Below are positions 6,312 to 12,569 of a stretch of DNA of 14,334 bases, piece by piece. Numbering within the stretch: the stretch's first letter is position 1; each line of letters starts with the position of its first letter. Both the position numbers and the translations under genes were made by a program. Source of the DNA: Solirubrobacterales bacterium. GTDB taxonomy: Bacteria > Actinomycetota > Thermoleophilia > Solirubrobacterales > Solirubrobacteraceae. The stretch spans positions 1-14,334 of the forward strand of contig JACRMD010000166.1 of NCBI GenBank assembly GCA_016215085.1. The letters are read 5' to 3'. The notes under the pieces are model-generated. The model had not been told where the DNA came from and did not search any database. It saw only the letters and a list, made by a program, of their open reading frames with translations.

Positions 6312-7565
6312 ATGGCCGTCGACCTGTCGCAAGTCTCACACGTGTCCACCGAGCCGGGCGAGCTCCCGGAGACCATGGCCGCCTGGGTCATCCGCGAGGA
6401 GCGCTATGGCGAGCCCACGGAGGCCTTCCAGGTCGAAGAGGTCGAGGTACCCGAGCCCAAGGCGTTCGAGGTCATCGTGCGCGTCATGGCGGCGGGCGTG
6501 AACTACAACAACGTGTGGGCGGCGCTCGGCAAGCCGGTGTCGGTCATGAAGTACGGCGACCACCCCGAGTACGGCCACCACATCCCGGGCTCCGACGCCT
6601 CGGGCATCGTGTGGAAGGTCGGCCCCGGCGTCACGCGCTGGAAGCCGGGCGACGAGGTCGTCATCCACTGCAACCAGGCCTCCTACGAGGACCCCGAGGT
6701 CCACGGCCTGGACCCGATGGCCGCGCCCTCGCAGCAGATCTGGGGCTACGAGACCACCTGGGGCTCGTTCGCGCAGTTCACGAAGGTCCAGGCGCAGCAG
6801 CTGCTGCCCAAGCCCAAGGCGCTGACCTGGGAGGAGGCCTCGTGCTACGGCCTCGTGTACTTCACCGCCTGGCGAATGCTCATGACCCGCTGCAACCTGC
6901 AGGCCGGCCAGACGGTCCTGGTCTGGGGCGCGGCCGGCGGCCTCGGCGTCTTCGGCGTGCAGATCGCCAAGGCGGCGGGCGCGCAGGTCGTCGGCGTCGT
7001 CAACTCCGACGAGAAGGGCGAGCTGGTCAAGCAGCTCGGCGCCGTCGACTACCTCAACCGCAACGAGTTCGCGGGGATGATGCGCAAGGGCGGCGAGACG
7101 CCCGAGGAGGAGAAGGCGCGCTTCGGCGTCCAGCGCGCGTTCGACAAGCGCGTGCGCGAGATCCTCGGAGACAAGCCCGACATCGTCTTCGAGCACGTCG
7201 GGCAGGCCACCTTCCCCACGTCGGTCTTCACGGTCAAGCCGTTCGGCAAGGTCGTCATCTGCGCGGGCACCACGGGCTTCAACCTGGACTTCGACGTCCG
7301 GTACCTGTGGATGAAGCAGAAGGAGATCATCGGCTCGCACTTCGCCAACGCGTACGAGTGCATGAAGGCCAACGAGCTGATCGAGTCCGGCCTCATCCGC
7401 CCGGTGCTCTGGAAGACGCTGGGCTTCGACGGGGTCGCCGAGGCCCACCAGCTCATGCGCGACAACAAGCACGCCGGCAAGATCTCGTGCCTCGTCGGCG
7501 CCGAGGAGCCGGGCCTGGGCAAGACCGCCGAGGGCCCGGGGGCCGTCTACGCGGAGGTCGGCTGA
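6312..7565 (+). CDS. ccr: Crotonyl-CoA carboxylase/reductase
   Basis: A 417-residue medium-chain dehydrogenase/reductase. It carboxylates crotonyl-CoA reductively with NADPH and CO2 to (2S)-ethylmalonyl-CoA, the key step of the ethylmalonyl-CoA pathway; the product can also serve as a polyketide extender unit. Family features: AAGVNYNNVWA (61-71), GSDASGIVW, the cofactor-fold glycine run WGAAGGLGVFG (205-215), CAGTTGFN (318-324) and IIGSHFAN (339-346). From memory of the Kitasatospora enzyme, the CO2-pocket residues N81, F170, E171 and H365 correspond to the Asn of NYNN, Y146, E147 and H343; Tyr in place of Phe is also what I recall in the Rhodobacter enzymes, which this sequence resembles overall (WGYET, GSFAQF). 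ATG 6312 is chosen because it matches the family's N-terminus and clears the divergent corA. The TGA overlaps the next gene by one base. Confidence 0.93.
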   Translation: MAVDLSQVSHVSTEPGELPETMAAWVIREERYGEPTEAFQVEEVEVPEPKAFEVIVRVMAAGVNYNNVWAALGKPVSVMKYGDHPEYGHHIPGSDASGIVWKVGPGVTRWKPGDEVVIHCNQASYEDPEVHGLDPMAAPSQQIWGYETTWGSFAQFTKVQAQQLLPKPKALTWEEASCYGLVYFTAWRMLMTRCNLQAGQTVLVWGAAGGLGVFGVQIAKAAGAQVVGVVNSDEKGELVKQLGAVDYLNRNEFAGMMRKGGETPEEEKARFGVQRAFDKRVREILGDKPDIVFEHVGQATFPTSVFTVKPFGKVVICAGTTGFNLDFDVRYLWMKQKEIIGSHFANAYECMKANELIESGLIRPVLWKTLGFDGVAEAHQLMRDNKHAGKISCLVGAEEPGLGKTAEGPGAVYAEVG

Positions 7566-7930
7566 TGGCCGGCATCGTCCACATCCCGTTCTACGCCACG
7601 GTCTTCCGCGGTGACAAGCTCGAGGCGGCCCTGGCGGAGCTGGGGCCGCTGACGCTGCGCTACGGCGCGACGCAGTACGCGGTGCACCGCAACCGCGACG
7701 ACCGCTACAAGATCCTGTTCATGGCCACCTTCGAGGACAAGGGTGGCTGGGACCGGTTCTGGGACGGCCCCGAGGCGCGCCACTTCCGCGCCGCGAACCA
7801 GAGCTACTTCCAGGTGCCGCTGGTCTACACGTGGAACGACCTCGTGGTCGAGGGCCGCTTCGAGCCCGAGCCGGCGCGCGCCGGGCTGGGCAACGGCCGT
7901 GAGCCGGGCGAGCTGGGCGACGTCGCCTAG
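7565..7930 (+). CDS. Unknown protein coupled to ccr, predicted dimeric alpha/beta-barrel fold (121 aa)
   Basis: The ATG at 7565 shares its A with the ccr stop (TGATG), so translation is coupled to ccr. The 121-residue product has no signal peptide or membrane helix. Its pattern reads beta (VHIPFYATVF), alpha (DKLEAALAELGPLTLRYG), beta-beta (TQYAVHRN, YKILFMATFED), alpha (WDRFWDGPEARHFRAANQSYF), beta (VPLVYTWNDLVVEG). This ferredoxin-like order resembles the dimeric alpha/beta-barrel proteins (ABM/EthD-like), but I recognise no specific family. The last 25 residues are Gly/Pro/Glu-rich and probably disordered. Co-translation suggests a role with Ccr or its substrate, for example binding or clearing a CoA side product; that is inference. 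No function is assigned. Confidence 0.8.
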   Translation: MAGIVHIPFYATVFRGDKLEAALAELGPLTLRYGATQYAVHRNRDDRYKILFMATFEDKGGWDRFWDGPEARHFRAANQSYFQVPLVYTWNDLVVEGRFEPEPARAGLGNGREPGELGDVA

Positions 7931-7950
7931 CCCGCCTGGCGCACCACCAC

Positions 7951-7977
7951 TCAAGTCAGCCCACGTACATCCGACGA
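7951..7977 (+). promoter_or_regulatory. Sigma-28 (FliA)-like promoter of the chemoreceptor gene
   Basis: TCAAGTCA (7951-7958) and TCCGACGA (7970-7977) are 11 bases apart, exactly the spacing of the flagellar sigma-28 consensus TAAAGTTT-N11-GCCGATAA. Each half matches at 5 of 8 positions, including the core CCGA. A chemoreceptor is a typical target. The leader would be about 35 bases. This is a consensus comparison by eye only. Confidence 0.4.
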
Positions 7978-7993
7978 AGGGGGCGTTCCCCGA

Positions 7994-8009
7994 CCTTCCG
8001 CCCGGAAGG
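7994..8009 (+). promoter_or_regulatory. Hairpin that contains the chemoreceptor Shine-Dalgarno
   Basis: CCTTCCG (7994-8000) pairs with CGGAAGG (8003-8009), which is part of the Shine-Dalgarno GGAAGGAG (8004-8011) placed 7 bases before GTG 8019. A wider stem, CGAAGGGG (7975-7982) with CCCCTTCG (8012-8019), would also cover the first base of the start codon. The structure could limit translation. The Shine-Dalgarno itself is strong and fixes the start. Confidence 0.4.
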
Positions 8010-8018
8010 AGCCCCTTC

Positions 8019-9824
8019 GTGCACCTCCGCTGGACCATCGGCCGCAAGCTGAGCCTCGCCTTCGCCTGCGCCATCGCCGCGTTCACCGCCGCCCTCGCCG
8101 CGTCACTGGGCTTCAACGCCACCTCCGAGCAGCGCTGGAAGGACGCCGTCCGCGACGCGCGGCTGAGCGCGTTCGCCCAGCAGCAGGTCGCCGGCAGCCG
8201 CAAGCAGCAGGCCATGCAGTCGCTGCTGGCCGCCACCATGGAGACGCGGTACATCGCCGCGTTCGAGGGCGCGGTCGAGGAGACGGAGGTCGCGGAGAAG
8301 CAGATCGCCGCCCTCAAGGACCCCAGGATCGAGGCGATCTCCACCGCGGCCGGCGACGTCGACCGCAAGCACGACGCCACCGTCGCCGACGAGCTCTTCC
8401 CCGCGGCGCGCGCCGGCGACGCCGCCGCGACGGGCCGGGCGCTGCGCAAGGCCAACGGCCTCGTCGAGCGGGCGATGGCCGGCTCGGCGAAGATCGCCGG
8501 GATCGTCGAGGCCCGCCGCGCCGCGAGCGTGACCGCCGCGCAGGACGCCGCCGACCGCGCGCGCACCGCCGCCATCGTCGCCGGCCTGCTCGGCGTGCTG
8601 CTCGCCGCCGGCATCGGCACGCTGATCACGCGCCGCCTCTCGGCCGGCGCCCGCCGGCTGCAGGCCGCCGCCGAGGGCATCGCGCTGGGCGACCTCGACC
8701 AGGAGCTGGAGCCGCGCGGCACCGACGAGCTGGCCGACGCCACCCGCAGCTTCGCCCGCATGGTCGACGGCCTGCGCGTCCTGGCCGACGGCGCCGACGC
8801 CGTCGCGGAGGGCGACCTCACCGTCGACGTCACCCCGCGCTCCGAGCGCGACCGCCTCGGCCGCGCCTTCGCCGGCATGGTGGCCCGGCTGCGCGAGCTC
8901 GTCGAGCGCCTGGCCGGCTCCGCCGCCGAGCTCAGCACCGCGTCCGCCGAGATGGCGCGCACGTCCCAGGAGGCCGGGCGCGCGGTCGAGGAGATCGCCG
9001 GCGCGGTGGGCGAGGTCGCCCGCGGCGCCGAGCGCCAGGTGCAGGCGATCGCGTCGGCCCAGGAGGGCGCGCGCGAGGTCGCCGGCGCCACCGAGCAGAG
9101 CGCCGAGGGCACGCGCGAGACCGCCGCCGCCGCGGGCGAGGCCGCCCGCATCGCCGACGAGGGCGCGGGCGCGGTCACCGCCGCGACCGAGGCGATGGGC
9201 GCCGTGCGCGCCTCGTCGGGCGAGGTCACCGAGGCGATCCGCGCGCTCGGCGAGAAGTCCTCGCAGATCGGCTCGATCGTCGACACGATCGGCGGGATCG
9301 CCGAGCAGACCAACCTGCTGGCGCTCAACGCGGCCATCGAGGCCGCCCGCGCCGGCGAGCAGGGCCGCGGCTTCGCCGTCGTCGCCGAGGAGGTCCGCAA
9401 GCTCGCCGAGGAGAGCCAGGGCGCCGCGCGCTCGATCGCCGCGCTCATCGGCGAGATCCAGGCCGAGACCGGCCGCGCGGTGGACGTCGTCGAGGACGGC
9501 GCCCGCCGCACCGACGAGGGCGCCGCCGTGGTCGAGCAGGCCCGCGACGCCTTCGAGCGCCTCGGGGCGCGCGTGCGCGACATGGACGCCCGCGTCGCGG
9601 CGGTCGCCGCCGCCGTGGAGGACGTCGCCGCCGCCAGCCGCCGCGTGCAGCACGACGTCGACGAGGTCGGCAGCGTCGCCGAGCAGTCCTCGGCCACCGC
9701 GCAGCAGGTGAGCGCCTCGACCGAGGAGACGTCGGCCTCCGCGCAGCAGATCGCGGCCGCGGCGCAGGAGCTCGAGCGCACGGCGCAGGAGCTCCACGCC
9801 CAGGTCGGGCGCTTCGTGCTCTAG
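8019..9824 (+). CDS. Methyl-accepting chemotaxis protein with tandem HAMP domains
   Basis: A 601-residue transmembrane chemoreceptor. Basic start, TM1 at about 11-32 (LSLAFACAIAAFTAALAASL), a helical periplasmic sensor of about 150 residues likely forming a four-helix bundle, TM2 at about 183-203 (AAIVAGLLGVLLAAGIGTLI), then two consecutive HAMP units (about 204-255 and 256-296; the GDLDQELEPRGTDEL and GDLTVDVTPRSERDRL halves are recognisably repeated). The signalling hairpin follows; its near-invariant tip, EQTNLLALNAAIEAARAGEQ then GRGFAVVAEEVRKLAEES (about 428-465), contacts CheA and CheW. No NWETF-type CheR tether is at the C-terminus. GTG 8019 is fixed by a strong Shine-Dalgarno. The ligand is unknown. 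No other chemotaxis gene is in the window. Its TAG overlaps the stop of the convergent sigma gene in a shared CTAG. Confidence 0.93.
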   Translation: MHLRWTIGRKLSLAFACAIAAFTAALAASLGFNATSEQRWKDAVRDARLSAFAQQQVAGSRKQQAMQSLLAATMETRYIAAFEGAVEETEVAEKQIAALKDPRIEAISTAAGDVDRKHDATVADELFPAARAGDAAATGRALRKANGLVERAMAGSAKIAGIVEARRAASVTAAQDAADRARTAAIVAGLLGVLLAAGIGTLITRRLSAGARRLQAAAEGIALGDLDQELEPRGTDELADATRSFARMVDGLRVLADGADAVAEGDLTVDVTPRSERDRLGRAFAGMVARLRELVERLAGSAAELSTASAEMARTSQEAGRAVEEIAGAVGEVARGAERQVQAIASAQEGAREVAGATEQSAEGTRETAAAAGEAARIADEGAGAVTAATEAMGAVRASSGEVTEAIRALGEKSSQIGSIVDTIGGIAEQTNLLALNAAIEAARAGEQGRGFAVVAEEVRKLAEESQGAARSIAALIGEIQAETGRAVDVVEDGARRTDEGAAVVEQARDAFERLGARVRDMDARVAAVAAAVEDVAAASRRVQHDVDEVGSVAEQSSATAQQVSASTEETSASAQQIAAAAQELERTAQELHAQVGRFVL

Positions 9825-10603
9825 GCGGGCGAGCGCTCGGTCCGCGAGCGCTCGATGTCCAGCCGCAGCTTGGCCAGCGACTGGCGGATGATCCGCGAGA
9901 CCTGCATCTGCGAGACGCCGACGCGGCGCGAGATCTCGGTCTGCGTGAGGTCGTCGGCGAAGCGCAGGCGCAGGACCTCGCGGTCGCGCGGGCTCAGGAC
10001 CTCCATCGCGTCGTCGAGCAGCACGCGCATCTCCGCGCGCTCGAGCTCGACGTCCCGGCCGCCGAGCGAGTCGCCGAGCGTGACGTCCTCGCCCGTGGGC
10101 TCGTCGAGCGAGCGGGTGCGGCGCGCGCCGGCGCTCTGGATCGTCGCCAGCACCTCCTCGAAGGGCGCGTCGACCTCGTTGGCCAGCTCGTCGACCGTGG
10201 GCGAGCGGCCGAGCTTGGCCGTCAGCTCGTCGCGCTTCTTGGCGACCTCGAGCTGCAGCTCCTGCAGGCCGCGCGGCACGCGCACCGACCAGGTGCGGTC
10301 GCGGAAGTGGCGCTTGATCTCCCCCAGCACCGTCGGGGTCGCGTAGGAGCTGAAGCGCACGTCGCGGCCGAGGTCGAAGCCCTCGATGGCCTTCATGATC
10401 CCGACGCAGGCGACCTGGACGAGGTCGTCCAGCGGCTCGCCGCGCCCGGCGTAGCGGCCGGCCAGCGCCCGCGCGAGGGGCAGCATCTCCTCCGCGAGCG
10501 CATCGCGCGCGCGGGTGTCGCCGTGCAGGTGGTACCGGCGCAGGAGCTCCTGCTCGCGCGCAGCGCGCGCCGCGCTGGAGATGTGGTTCTCAGCCTCGGC
10601 CAT
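9821..10603 (-). CDS. SigB/SigF-type alternative sigma factor
   Basis: A 260-residue sigma-70-family protein of the stress-response SigB/SigF/SigG group. Region 2 reads LDDLVQVACVGIMKAIEGFD, then FSSYATPTVLGEIKRHFRDRTW with SVRVPRGLQEL, which is the hallmark of this group. Region 3 is KLGRSPTVDELANEVD. Region 4 is LSPRDREVLRLRFADDLTQTEISRRVGVSQMQVSRIIRQS, whose helix-turn-helix reads the -35 element. The family normally answers to an anti-sigma factor (RsbW/UsfX type), but none is adjacent: the gene upstream on this strand is clpS, 42 bases away. ATG 10603 is the only reasonable start; a TACGCT lies 12 bases before it, so it may have its own promoter in addition to read-through from clpS. It ends in a CTAG shared with the chemoreceptor stop. 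The target regulon is not readable here. Confidence 0.9.
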   Translation of the reverse strand: MAEAENHISSAARAAREQELLRRYHLHGDTRARDALAEEMLPLARALAGRYAGRGEPLDDLVQVACVGIMKAIEGFDLGRDVRFSSYATPTVLGEIKRHFRDRTWSVRVPRGLQELQLEVAKKRDELTAKLGRSPTVDELANEVDAPFEEVLATIQSAGARRTRSLDEPTGEDVTLGDSLGGRDVELERAEMRVLLDDAMEVLSPRDREVLRLRFADDLTQTEISRRVGVSQMQVSRIIRQSLAKLRLDIERSRTERSPA

Positions 10604-10615
10604 ACCCCGCGAAGG

Positions 10616-10621
10616 AGCGTA
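10616..10621 (-). promoter_or_regulatory. Candidate -10 element (TACGCT) for the sigma-factor gene
   Basis: On the minus strand TACGCT ends 12 bases before ATG 10603, inside the 42-base gap after clpS. The same hexamer precedes the GMN-type corA. It would give a leader of only a few bases. Confidence 0.3.
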
Positions 10622-10645
10622 CAGGCCGGGGCGACGGCCGCCCCG

Positions 10646-10933
10646 CTACCCCTGCTCGAGCGGAGCCATGGTGAGGCCCGCGCACGCCAGCTGGTCCCAG
10701 TAGTGCTCGGCCAGCTCGAGGTGCCCCGACCACACGACCGCCAGCCCGGAGCGGTGGATGCGGTCCGCGATGCGGAAGCCGTGGTCGACGGTCACCCCCG
10801 GGATGACGTTGGCGAGGGTGTGGGCGACGTGGTCGAAGGTGTTGTGGTCGTCGTTGCGGACGATCACCCGCCACAGGCCGCCGAGTCCGGAGTCCGGTCC
10901 CGAGGTCCTCGGGAGCTCGATGGTCTGGCTCAT
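10646..10933 (-). CDS. clpS: ClpS adaptor (N-degron recognition for Clp protease)
   Basis: A 95-residue protein: a short flexible tail (1-19) followed by the compact ClpS fold. WRVIVRNDDHNTFDHVAHTL carries the conserved N-D-D core (N27-D29) that binds the amino group of the substrate's N-terminal residue. H60, in ADRIHRSGLAVVWSG, matches the conserved pocket histidine. The end AGLTMAPLEQ resembles the ClpS form I recall from cyanobacteria and some actinobacteria. ClpS docks on the Clp ATPase N-domain and delivers proteins with destabilising N-termini to ClpP. The flexible tail before the fold is short but present, as needed for delivery. Its ATG overlaps the TGA of the hydrolase gene by 4 bases (ATGA), indicating co-translation. 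The sigma-factor gene follows 42 bases on. Confidence 0.9.
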   Translation of the reverse strand: MSQTIELPRTSGPDSGLGGLWRVIVRNDDHNTFDHVAHTLANVIPGVTVDHGFRIADRIHRSGLAVVWSGHLELAEHYWDQLACAGLTMAPLEQG

Positions 10934-11745
10934 GAGCTGGGATTGTCGCGCATCTGCCAGTAGCGGTGAAGTCCGCCGTACAACGTCTCGGGCGGCATCG
11001 CCTCCAGGTACGACGGGCGATCGCCGATCTCGGCGCGCACCTGGCGCTCGAACTCCTCCGCGCCGGCGTCGCGGGCCAGCGCCGCCCACCGCGCCAGCCC
11101 CTCGCGGACGGCGGCGATCTGCGCCTCGACGTCGCCGAAGCTGCCGAAGTGCGTGATCGCCAGCCGCTCGGGGGCCCAGGCGGCGACGAGGTCCAGCGAG
11201 CGGTTCCAGACCTCGACGTCGATGTCCGGCGGCGGCGTGGGCGGCAGCACCGGGCCGTCGCCGATCCGCACGCCGCCGATGTCGCCCACGTAGGCCACGC
11301 CGTCGTGCAGGTAGCTGACGTGGTGCGAGGCGTGGCCGGGCGTGTAGGCCCAGCGCCAGCCGCCGACCTCGCCCTCCTCGCCCTCCAGCACGCGCAGCCG
11401 CTCGGCGGGCACGGGGACGATGCGGCCCCACAGCTCCTCCATGCGGTCGCCGTAGATGCGCGTGGCGCTGGCCACGAGCCGGCTGGGGTCGACGACGTGC
11501 CGGGCGCCGCGCTCGTGGACCCACACCTCGGCGTCCGGGAAGCGCTCGAGCACCAGGCCGGTCGCGCCGGCGTGGTCGAGGTGGATGTGGGTCAGCGCGA
11601 TCGCCCGTGGGGGCGGCGCGTCGCCCAGCGCGGCGAAGAGGCGCTCGGCGCCGGACGCGGGCCCGGGGTCGACGAGGACGCCGTCGACGTGGTGGCAGCA
11701 GATCGCGCCCGGGACGCCCTGGAACAGGACGTCGAGCTCAGCCAC
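10930..11745 (-). CDS. Metallo-beta-lactamase-fold hydrolase
   Basis: A 271-residue cytoplasmic protein of the MBL superfamily. The metal-binding signature THIHLDHAG (H53, H55, D57, H58) is complete, with further ligands H138 in YTPGHASHH, D155 in VGDIGG and H199 in ITHFG. This set of residues supports a dinuclear (Zn or Fe) hydrolase centre, as in glyoxalase II-like and thioesterase-like members. The C-terminal 70 residues form a helical cap that may shape the substrate pocket. Substrate unknown: a thioester such as glutathione- or CoA-type is possible, but nothing in the sequence decides it. The start is GTG 11745, which overlaps the methyltransferase stop by 8 bases; its own stop overlaps the clpS start by 4, so it is the middle gene of a translationally coupled set. 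Confidence 0.87.
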   Translation of the reverse strand: MAELDVLFQGVPGAICCHHVDGVLVDPGPASGAERLFAALGDAPPPRAIALTHIHLDHAGATGLVLERFPDAEVWVHERGARHVVDPSRLVASATRIYGDRMEELWGRIVPVPAERLRVLEGEEGEVGGWRWAYTPGHASHHVSYLHDGVAYVGDIGGVRIGDGPVLPPTPPPDIDVEVWNRSLDLVAAWAPERLAITHFGSFGDVEAQIAAVREGLARWAALARDAGAEEFERQVRAEIGDRPSYLEAMPPETLYGGLHRYWQMRDNPSS

Positions 11746-12532
11746 GCGCGGCCACCACGAGGTCCTGGAAGCTGCGGCCGTCCTCGAAGCCCGCCCACGT
11801 CCCGCGCTCGATCGCCCGCACCTCGAGGCCGTGGCCCTCCAGCTGCGCCGTGACCCAGCCGCGGTCGTAGGCCACGGCCTCCTCGGGGACCTCGTCGCTG
11901 ACCACCGCCACGTGGCCCTCGGGGTCGAGGAAGGGCAGCGTGGCGCGGCCGTCGGCCAGCGCCCTGCGGGTCTCGTCGTCGAGCAGCAGGAAGGTCGCGA
12001 ACAGGCGGCCGCCGGGCGCGAGCACGCGCGCCATCTCGGCGAGGTAGTGCTCGGCGTCGCCCTCGAGCAGGTGCGTCAGCACGCTCGTGCACAGGACGAA
12101 GTCGAACGACCCGTCGTCGTAGGGGAACCGGTACTCGGCGGCGCGGTGGGCGCCGCCGGGGTTGTAGCGGCTGTTGAACAGGTCGGCGACCTGGAAGCGG
12201 AAGTTGGGGTGGCGCCGGTAGCGGCGCCGGCACCAGCCGATCCCGCGGCGGTTGACGTCGAAGCCGTCGTAGCTGCCCGCGGCGCTCAGGTAGCCGGCCA
12301 GCGGGCGGGCCATCCGGCCGATGCCGCAGCCGACGTCGAGCACGCGCTCGGCGGGCTGCAGGCCGCCGAGCTCGACGAAGTGCGTGAGGAACTCGTCGCC
12401 GGTGTCCACGAAGTCCGAGTGGCCGACGAAGTCCATGCGCCGCGGCGGCACGAGCCGGTCGGCGCGGCCGCTCAGCCGGTCGCGCATGTCCAGGCTGCGC
12501 AGGCGCAGGGAGGTGGCGGCGCGCTCGATCAC
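11738..12532 (-). CDS. Class I SAM-dependent methyltransferase
   Basis: A 264-residue protein with the Rossmann-type methyltransferase core. Motif I ERVLDVGCGIGRMA (62-75) binds S-adenosylmethionine. YDGFDVN (about 88-94) supplies the acidic residue at the end of strand 2. FDFVLCTSVLTHLL (about 138-151) and VLAPGGRLFATFLLLD are motifs IV to VI. An N-terminal extension rich in Arg precedes the core (1-35). The substrate cannot be inferred. It is the first gene of the run methyltransferase-hydrolase-clpS, each overlapping the next. The start GTG 12532 has no Shine-Dalgarno but sits 9 bases after TAGGTT. It is divergent from ecm with only 37 bases between the two starts, so the two promoters must overlap. 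A role in the ethylmalonyl-CoA pathway is not indicated. Confidence 0.87.
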   Translation of the reverse strand: MIERAATSLRLRSLDMRDRLSGRADRLVPPRRMDFVGHSDFVDTGDEFLTHFVELGGLQPAERVLDVGCGIGRMARPLAGYLSAAGSYDGFDVNRRGIGWCRRRYRRHPNFRFQVADLFNSRYNPGGAHRAAEYRFPYDDGSFDFVLCTSVLTHLLEGDAEHYLAEMARVLAPGGRLFATFLLLDDETRRALADGRATLPFLDPEGHVAVVSDEVPEEAVAYDRGWVTAQLEGHGLEVRAIERGTWAGFEDGRSFQDLVVAARG

Positions 12533-12541
12533 CGGCCCTGG

Positions 12542-12547
12542 AACCTA
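12542..12547 (-). promoter_or_regulatory. Candidate -10 element (TAGGTT) for the methyltransferase operon
   Basis: On the minus strand TAGGTT is 9 bases before GTG 12532 and no Shine-Dalgarno is present. It shares the 37-base gap with the ecm element at 12558-12563. Confidence 0.4.
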
Positions 12548-12557
12548 CCCGGCCCCA

Positions 12558-12563
12558 TAGAAT
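12558..12563 (+). promoter_or_regulatory. Candidate -10 element (TAGAAT) for ecm
   Basis: TAGAAT, the closest match to TATAAT among the hexamers listed here, lies 6 bases before the ecm ATG. A transcript would begin at the start codon. No clear -35 is seen, and any -35 would fall inside the divergent methyltransferase promoter. Confidence 0.45.
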
Positions 12564-12569
12564 CGACGC

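Noticed and set aside
10600..10606. GGGTAT on the minus strand at the sigma-factor start, resembling a SigB/SigF -10 element
   Set aside because: It overlaps the ATG itself, so it cannot drive a transcript that includes this start, and no matching -35 was seen.
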